From positions 1 through 35,327 of the forward strand of contig CBDUBH010000032.1 in NCBI GenBank assembly GCA_965365345.1: a DNA stretch of 35,327 bases, read 5' to 3'. The position numbers were made by a program, and so were the translations under genes. Below the pieces are notes generated by a model. That model searched no databases, had not been told where the DNA came from, and worked only from the letters and a program-made list of their open reading frames with translations. Shown in pieces: positions 30,341 to 35,327 of this stretch. Each line of letters opens with the position of its first letter. Position 1 is the stretch's first letter. Source of the stretch: CBDUBH01 sp965365345 (GTDB lineage Bacteria > Bacteroidota > Ignavibacteria > Ignavibacteriales > SURF-24).

Positions 30341-30484
30341 TCTTTGGAATTTTTTACTTAAACTGTTTTTTAGTTTTTTTAATAAATCATATAAAAATCA
30401 TACTTTCGGATTTACTGACTGTGTCCCGCAAAATTTGGGATGTTAAGTAAAGATGAAGAAAGTAAAAGCTAACAGGAGCATAAA
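30341..30484 (+). promoter_or_regulatory. rpsB: Leader region of rpsB
   Basis: A 144-base gap. I see no clear TTG-N20-TAnnTTTG pair. TCCC (30424-30427) can pair with GGGA (30437-30440) around a 9-base loop, and the segment just before rpsB carries CAGGAGC. In other bacteria the rpsB leader binds S2 and represses the operon; a similar element may lie here, but I cannot recognise a known structure. Confidence 0.25.
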
Positions 30485-31330
30485 TTGAAAAAAGTAGAAT
30501 TGACAAATTTGATCGAGGCAGGTGCGCATTTCGGTCACTTGACCCGCCGCTGGAATCCCAAAATGAAACCATATATCTTTATGGAAAAAAACGGGATACA
30601 CATCATAGATCTAAAGAAAACTCAAGGTTTACTTGAAGAAGCTGCAGAAAAAATTAAAGAAGTAGCTTCCGAAGGTAAAAAAATCCTTTTCGTTGGAACA
30701 AAAAAACAAGCTAAACATACTATTGCCGAAGAAGCAAGAAGAGCAGATATGAACTGGGTTAGCGAAAGATGGCTCGGCGGTATGCTTACAAATTTTTCCA
30801 CAATCCGTAAAAGTGTAAAAAGATTAACTACAATTGATAAACAAGAAACTGACGGAACTTTCGAAAAGATCACCAAAAAAGAAAGATTGTTGAGATCAAG
30901 AGAAAGAGATAAATTAAGAAAAGTTCTTGACGGTGTTGAAACTATGACAAAATTGCCAGGTGCAATTTTTATGATAGATATTAAAAAAGAATCAATCGCA
31001 GTTCAAGAAGCACATAGATTGAATATTCCTATTTTTGCAATAGTTGATACAAATTGCGATCCCGATGAAGTTGATTATGTAATTCCGGCTAATGATGATG
31101 CTGTAAAAACAATTGAACTAATTACTAAAATTATGGCCGATGCAGTTATTGAAGGCGCAAGTAAAGCTAAAGAAATGAAAGCTGAGCAATCTGCTGAAAA
31201 AGAAAGAGTTAGAAAAGAACGTGATGATAAAGATGAAAATAGAGATGTAAGAGATAGAAGAAGACCGAGAGCCAATTTCAATAAAGATAAACAAGATACT
31301 CCAAAAGAAAGTGAAAAAAGCGAAGGATAA
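30485..31330 (+). CDS. rpsB: 30S ribosomal protein S2 with long charged C-terminal tail
   Basis: A 281-residue S2. The start is TTG at 30485, with GGAG 6 bases upstream; it gives the expected MKKVELTNLIEAGAHFGHLT. Family motifs RRWNPKMKPYIF, FVGTKKQAKHTIAEEA, WVSERWLGGMLTNF and FAIVDTNCDPDEVDYVIPAN are intact. After residue about 225 there is an unusual extension of about 55 residues rich in K, E, R and D (KERVRKERDDKDENRDVRDR). Extensions of this kind occur in several members of the wider group. It starts the rpsB-tsf-pyrH-frr cluster. Confidence 0.96.
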   Translation: MKKVELTNLIEAGAHFGHLTRRWNPKMKPYIFMEKNGIHIIDLKKTQGLLEEAAEKIKEVASEGKKILFVGTKKQAKHTIAEEARRADMNWVSERWLGGMLTNFSTIRKSVKRLTTIDKQETDGTFEKITKKERLLRSRERDKLRKVLDGVETMTKLPGAIFMIDIKKESIAVQEAHRLNIPIFAIVDTNCDPDEVDYVIPANDDAVKTIELITKIMADAVIEGASKAKEMKAEQSAEKERVRKERDDKDENRDVRDRRRPRANFNKDKQDTPKESEKSEG

Positions 31331-31333
31331 ATA

Positions 31334-32203
31334 ATGGCAATTAGTGCAGAACAAGTAAAACAATTAAGAGAAAAAACCGGCGCGGGAATGATGGAGTGCA
31401 AAAAAGCACTTACCGAAGCCGAAGGCGATTTCGATAAAGCTATTGAGATCCTCAGAAAAAGAGGCGCTGCTGTTGCCGCTAAAAGAGCAGAAAGATCGGC
31501 AAATGAAGGTGTGGTTTTAACTTATACCTCTGACGATAAAAAATTCGCCACCATGGTTGAAGTAAATTGCGAAACGGATTTCGTTGCAAAAAGTGATGAT
31601 TTCATCAATTTCGCTAATTTGGTGTTGGATACTATTGTAGCAAAAAGACCTGAAAATGTTGATGCTTTAATGAGTTCCGAAAATAACGGTAAAGTTATTG
31701 CGAATGAATTGGATGCATTACTTGGAAAAATTGGTGAAAAAATCACTGTTTCAAGATTTGTTACCGAAGAAACTCCTGATGGTGCTTTAGTTGATTATAT
31801 TCACCACGGTTCAAAATTAGGTGTTTTGGTTCGTGTAGATAATGTTGGAAACGGAAATGTTGATGAATTAGTTGGTTTAATGAAAGATATGGCAATGCAA
31901 GTTGCTGCAATGAAACCTTCTTTTACATTCAGAGATGAAGTTCCTCAAGATCTTTTAGATAAAGAAATTGATATCTATAAAGAAATTGCACGCAAAGAAG
32001 GAAAACCTGAACAAATTCTTGATAAAATTGCTCAAGGAAAATTGAATAAATATTATCAGGAAAATTGCTTGAGCGAGCAAGCGTTCGTTAAAGATAATAC
32101 AAAATCGATCAGCGATCTGTTAAAAGAATATAATAAAAAATATTCAACAGATGCCAAATTAGTTCGCTTCCACAGATTTCACGTCAGCGACGAAAAAAAA
32201 TAA
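31334..32203 (+). CDS. tsf: Elongation factor Ts
   Basis: A 289-residue EF-Ts, the nucleotide exchange factor for EF-Tu. The N-terminal UBA-like domain ISAEQVKQLREKTGAGMMEC and KKALTEAEGDFDKAIE leads into the core strand VEVNCETDFVAKSDDF, which contacts EF-Tu. The length and the C-terminal half (QEVAMQVAAMKPSF-like region MAMQVAAMKPSFTFRDEVPQ) are typical. It starts 3 bases after the rpsB stop and is surely cotranscribed with it. A strong terminator follows at 32217. Confidence 0.97.
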   Translation: MAISAEQVKQLREKTGAGMMECKKALTEAEGDFDKAIEILRKRGAAVAAKRAERSANEGVVLTYTSDDKKFATMVEVNCETDFVAKSDDFINFANLVLDTIVAKRPENVDALMSSENNGKVIANELDALLGKIGEKITVSRFVTEETPDGALVDYIHHGSKLGVLVRVDNVGNGNVDELVGLMKDMAMQVAAMKPSFTFRDEVPQDLLDKEIDIYKEIARKEGKPEQILDKIAQGKLNKYYQENCLSEQAFVKDNTKSISDLLKEYNKKYSTDAKLVRFHRFHVSDEKK

Positions 32204-32216
32204 ATTAAAATTTATT

Positions 32217-32247
32217 AAAAAGGTCTTGTTAAAAGACCTTTTTTTTT
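32217..32247 (+). terminator. Strong terminator between tsf and pyrH
   Basis: AAAAAGGTCTT (32217-32227) pairs with AAGACCTTTTT (32233-32243) around GTTAA, followed by more T. It splits what is often a continuous rpsB-tsf-pyrH-frr operon. Confidence 0.9.
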
Positions 32248-32274
32248 GTTAAATTCAAAATAAAAAAAGGATTT

Positions 32275-33021
32275 ATGGCTGAACTAAAATATAAAAGACT
32301 GCTGCTTAAATTAAGCGGCGAATCCCTTATGGGGAAAAAAGGGCACGGAATTGATCCCGATGTTCTTGATTTTTTTGCAACTGAAATTAAAAAAGTTCAC
32401 GATATAGGCGTACAAATCGGAATTGTGATCGGCGGCGGAAATATTTACCGTGGACTTCGTGCTTCCGAGCAGGGAATTGACAGAGTTACAGGCGATCAAA
32501 TGGGAATGCTAGCAACAATGATAAATTCTCTTGCGCTTCAAAATGCATGCGAAAGAAAAGGCATTTTCACAAGATTAATGAGCGCCATCCACATGGAGCA
32601 AATTGCCGAGCCCTACATTCGACGTAGAGCAATCAGACATCTGGAAAAAGGACGAGTAGTAATTTTCGGTGCCGGTACAGGACATCCATATTTCAGTACC
32701 GATACAGCCGCTGTTTTAAGAGCCGTGGAAATTGAAGCCGATGCGATCTTAAAAGGAACCCGCGTTGATGGAATTTACGATTCCAATCCCGAAAAAAATC
32801 CCGATGCTTTCAGATTTGAAAATATTTCCTATCTTGATATTTTAAAAGATAAATTAAGAGTAATGGATCTTACAGCAATAAGTTTATGCCAGGAAAATGA
32901 TCTACCGTTGATAGTTTTCAACATGGATCTTGGAGATAACTTGCTTAAACTTGTTAAAGGCGAAAATATCGGAACCGTAGTTGGTAATTTCAACATTAAA
33001 GACAGTACAAGCGTAAAATAA
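32275..33021 (+). CDS. pyrH: Uridylate kinase
   Basis: A 248-residue bacterial UMP kinase, which makes UDP from UMP and is allosterically controlled in most bacteria. Motifs LLLKLSGESLMGKKGHGID, IGIVIGGGNIYRG, RVTGDQMGMLATMINSLALQ and FGAGTGHPYFSTDTAAVLRA are complete, and the C-terminal part DLTAISLCQENDLPLIVFNM is normal. ATG 32275 is preceded by AAAGGA. It starts 27 bases after the strong tsf terminator, and I find no good promoter in between, so readthrough or a promoter that I cannot see must supply it. frr follows after 13 bases. Confidence 0.97.
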   Translation: MAELKYKRLLLKLSGESLMGKKGHGIDPDVLDFFATEIKKVHDIGVQIGIVIGGGNIYRGLRASEQGIDRVTGDQMGMLATMINSLALQNACERKGIFTRLMSAIHMEQIAEPYIRRRAIRHLEKGRVVIFGAGTGHPYFSTDTAAVLRAVEIEADAILKGTRVDGIYDSNPEKNPDAFRFENISYLDILKDKLRVMDLTAISLCQENDLPLIVFNMDLGDNLLKLVKGENIGTVVGNFNIKDSTSVK

Positions 33022-33034
33022 AATAGAGGCTGTT

Positions 33035-33589
33035 ATGAACCAAACTTTAAAAGATGCAAGACAAAGAATGGATAAATCAGTTGAAGCTTTCCGTTCGGAA
33101 ATAGCCAAAATAAGAACCGGAAAAGCAACAACTGCTTTACTTGACGGCATTAAGATTGATTATTACGGAACCATGACCCCTTTAAAACAAATGGGAAACC
33201 TGTCTGTATTGGATGCACACACGCTTTCAATTACACCTTGGGATAGATCAGCAGTTCCGCTTATTGAAAAAGCAATAATGTCAGCAGATCTTGGTCTAAA
33301 TCCATCAAGTGATGGAACAAATATCCGTATTCCAATTCCACCCTTAACAGAAGAGCGCAGAAAAGAATTCGTGAAGCTCACAAAAAAAATGGGTGAAGAT
33401 GCAAAAGTAGCCATCAGAAATATCCGTCGTGATGCAAACGAACATCTTAAAAAGCAGGAAAAAGAAAAACTTATTTCGGAAGATGAATTAAAGAACTTCG
33501 AAAATGAAGTTCAGAAACTTACCAACGATCACTCAAATTTGATCGATGATATCTTGAAGCATAAAGAAAAAGAAATAATGGAAGTTTAG
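33035..33589 (+). CDS. frr: Ribosome recycling factor
   Basis: A 184-residue factor that, with EF-G, splits the ribosome after termination. Motifs RMDKSVEAFRSEIAKIRTGK, VLDAHTLSITPWDRSAVPLI, NPSSDGTNIRIPIPPLTEER and the helix RRKEFVKLTKKMGEDAKVAI are typical. The length is normal. It is cotranscribed with pyrH and closed by the terminator at 33603. Confidence 0.97.
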   Translation: MNQTLKDARQRMDKSVEAFRSEIAKIRTGKATTALLDGIKIDYYGTMTPLKQMGNLSVLDAHTLSITPWDRSAVPLIEKAIMSADLGLNPSSDGTNIRIPIPPLTEERRKEFVKLTKKMGEDAKVAIRNIRRDANEHLKKQEKEKLISEDELKNFENEVQKLTNDHSNLIDDILKHKEKEIMEV

Positions 33590-33602
33590 ACCGTAATTTT
33601 TT

Positions 33603-33631
33603 AAGCCGTCATTTTATGACGGCTTTTTTAT
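33603..33631 (+). terminator. Strong terminator after frr
   Basis: AAGCCGTCAT (33603-33612) pairs with ATGACGGCTT (33616-33625) around TTT, followed by a run of T. Confidence 0.9.
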
Positions 33632-33721
33632 TTTAAAACCGGAAAGAAATTGATGTTTTAATTAAAAAAAAGAATTATATTTTTGTAAACAAAAAACTTC
33701 AAAACTAAGGGAATTTAAAAA

Positions 33722-35327
33722 ATGAAAATTAGAAAAGAAGAAGCCCTTGAGTATCATAGCCAACAGCGGGTAGGTAAAATTGAAGTGGTACCTACTAAAC
33801 CCTGCGTTACTGCTCGTGATCTCTCCCTTGCTTACACACCAGGTGTTGCCGAACCTTGCAAAGAAATTGCAAATAATGAAGAAGATGTTTACAAATACAC
33901 AGCCAAAGGAAATTTGGTTGCGGTAGTTTCTAACGGAACTGCTGTATTGGGATTGGGAGATATCGGCCCCGCAGCCGGAAAGCCCGTTATGGAAGGAAAA
34001 GGAATTTTATTTAAAAGATTTGCTGATATTGATGTTTTCGACATTGAATTGAATACTAAAGATCCTAAAGAAATAATCAAAGCAGTTCAGCTTTTAGAAC
34101 CTACTTTCGGCGGAATTAATCTCGAAGATATTAAAGCTCCTGAATGTTTTGAGATTGAAGAAGAATTAAAACGCACGATGAAAATCCCTGTATTTCATGA
34201 TGATCAACATGGAACCGCGATAATTTCATGCGCAGCCCTTCTAAACGCTGTTGAACTTGCAGGCAAAAAAATGGACAAGATAAAACTTGTAATTAATGGT
34301 GCAGGAGCCGCAGCAATTGCTTGCGCAAATCTTTACGTAAAGGCCGGCGTTAATAAAGAAAATATTTTAATGTGTGATTCCAAAGGTGTTCTTCATTTTA
34401 AAAGAAAAGATCTTAACAAATATAAAGAACTTTATGCAGCGGATACAGAAAAAGATACTTTGGAAGAAGCGATGAAAGATGCTGATGTGTTTATCGGACT
34501 TTCAGTTGCAGGAACCGTTTCCAAAGATATGGTAAAAAGCATGGCAAAAGATCCCATTGTTTTTGCAATGGCAAATCCTGATCCCGAAATAACTTACGAA
34601 GATGCAATTTCCGTAAGAGAAGATATAATTATGGCAACCGGCAGAAGTGATTATCCGAATCAAGTAAATAATGTCTTGGGATTTCCCTTTATTTTCCGCG
34701 GAGCACTTGATGTTAGAGCAACTGCAATTACTGAAAATATGAAAATGGCTGCGGTAAAAGCGCTTGCCGGTCTTGCAAAAGAAAAAGTGCCTGATATTGT
34801 TATAAATGCTTATGGAGGCGAGGAATTTTCATTCGGAAGAAATTACATCATACCAAAACCGTTTGATCCGAGAGTGCTCTGGAAAGTTGCTCCGGCAGTT
34901 GCCAAAGCTGCCATTGATGATGGCATAGCTCAATTTCAAATTGAAGATTGGGAAGCTTATGCCGATAAGTTAAAAGAAAGACTCGGACTTTCACGGGAGG
35001 TGATTAGAGTGATGATTCAGAAAGCGCAAAAATCTCCCAAACGCGTAGTTTTCCCTGAAGGAGAAGAAGATAATATCATCAATGCCGCATATTCGCTTCA
35101 ACGCGATAATATTGCTGTTCCGGTCTTAATCGGAAATCGCAATAAAATAATAGAAAAAATGAAAGGTTTCGGTTATGAAACTAACGGATTTGAAATTTAT
35201 GATCCGAATAATTTTCCCGGAATTGAAAAATATTTACATGAGCTTTACTCAGCACGGCAAAGAAAAGGTTTTTCTTTAAGAGTAAGTAAACAATTAATAA
35301 AAGAACCAATTTATTTTGCTTCGGTAA
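33722..35327 (+). CDS. maeB: NADP-dependent malic enzyme, MaeB type with phosphotransacetylase-like domain (C-terminus outside window)
   Basis: The frame runs 535 codons to the window edge. Residues 1-430 form the malic enzyme: SLAYTPGVAEPCKEIA, VVSNGTAVLGLGDIGPAAGK (tyrosine and lysine site region), VFHDDQHGTAIISCAALLNA and the NAD(P)-binding VINGAGAAAIACANLY. From about residue 436 a phosphotransacetylase-like domain begins (KRVVFPEGEEDNIINAAYSL), as in E. coli MaeB, where it has a regulatory role. It decarboxylates malate to pyruvate with NADP. The usual length is about 760 residues, so roughly a third is missing. GGAA precedes ATG; a TATATTTTTG stretch upstream may be part of a promoter with a non-standard spacer. 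Confidence 0.93.
   Translation, partial: MKIRKEEALEYHSQQRVGKIEVVPTKPCVTARDLSLAYTPGVAEPCKEIANNEEDVYKYTAKGNLVAVVSNGTAVLGLGDIGPAAGKPVMEGKGILFKRFADIDVFDIELNTKDPKEIIKAVQLLEPTFGGINLEDIKAPECFEIEEELKRTMKIPVFHDDQHGTAIISCAALLNAVELAGKKMDKIKLVINGAGAAAIACANLYVKAGVNKENILMCDSKGVLHFKRKDLNKYKELYAADTEKDTLEEAMKDADVFIGLSVAGTVSKDMVKSMAKDPIVFAMANPDPEITYEDAISVREDIIMATGRSDYPNQVNNVLGFPFIFRGALDVRATAITENMKMAAVKALAGLAKEKVPDIVINAYGGEEFSFGRNYIIPKPFDPRVLWKVAPAVAKAAIDDGIAQFQIEDWEAYADKLKERLGLSREVIRVMIQKAQKSPKRVVFPEGEEDNIINAAYSLQRDNIAVPVLIGNRNKIIEKMKGFGYETNGFEIYDPNNFPGIEKYLHELYSARQRKGFSLRVSKQLIKEPIYFASV

Noticed and set aside
31075..31401. Minus-strand frames antisense to the rpsB end and tsf start
   Set aside because: Serine- and leucine-rich products arise from antisense reading of lysine- and glutamate-rich codons; no start signals.
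33650..33685. Promoter-like TTG and TATATTTTTG before maeB
   Set aside because: The spacer would be 23-25 bases, outside the 18-21 range of the other candidates.
1..35327. CRISPR arrays, insertion sequences, integrases, prophage or defence genes
   Set aside because: I looked for regular direct repeats with spacers, transposase or integrase motifs and toxin or nuclease genes and found none.

Overview
The window is strongly AT-rich chromosomal DNA, most likely from a member of the Ignavibacteria/Chlorobiota branch next to Bacteroidota. Three things support this. Many genes encode secreted TPR proteins and small outer-membrane barrels. At least eight places carry promoter-like pairs of the Bacteroidota form, TTG about 20 bases upstream of TAnnTTTG or TAnnTTTA. 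One pterin-cluster protein resembles the sepiapterin reductase of green sulfur bacteria. Unlike classical Bacteroidota, many genes also have clear Shine-Dalgarno sequences (AGGAG or GGAGG). I see no phage, IS element, CRISPR array or antibiotic-resistance gene.

Layout. 1-1035: the N-terminal part of an OprB-like porin (minus). 1.2-4.8 kb: dodecin, a Bcp peroxiredoxin, then 6-pyruvoyl-tetrahydropterin synthase overlapping folE, and two tandem short-chain dehydrogenases; together these look like a tetrahydrobiopterin-type pathway. 4.9-7.2 kb: an ECF sigma factor, a membrane anti-sigma factor and a Spy-like periplasmic protein in one overlapping operon, with a second Spy/CpxP-like gene divergent from it. 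7.3-9.9 kb: tRNA-Leu, a secreted TPR protein and two small barrel proteins. 10.4-18.8 kb: a co-directional envelope locus with a 992-residue periplasmic TPR protein, a plugless TonB-receptor-like barrel, a protein joining an HU-like domain to a SPOR domain across the membrane, and ExbB, ExbD and TonB. This is the most interesting region and may be a Tol-Pal-like trans-envelope machine.

18.8-28.3 kb: mostly minus-strand housekeeping and hypothetical genes. These include a three-gene membrane operon with DUF2085, an NHL-propeller protein, a thioredoxin-like protein, a previously uncalled 58-residue membrane protein, an M24 peptidase, a deoxyhypusine-synthase-like enzyme, a Crp/Fnr regulator, an isochorismatase-family hydrolase and a sugar-epimerase-like SDR. 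rpmB and tRNA-Gln lie on the plus strand among them. 28.5-35.3 kb: a TonB-like membrane-anchored protein, then core translation genes rplM-rpsI, rpsB-tsf and pyrH-frr, and finally a malic enzyme (MaeB type) cut off by the window end.

Intergenic regions carry several palindromic repeats with GTCATT-type ends, a GTAGAGA/TCTCTAC palindrome, and a 16-base unit found after two unrelated genes. A possible small RNA with its own terminator lies on the minus strand near 21.3-21.5 kb. All assignments are by reading the sequence; no database search was run.
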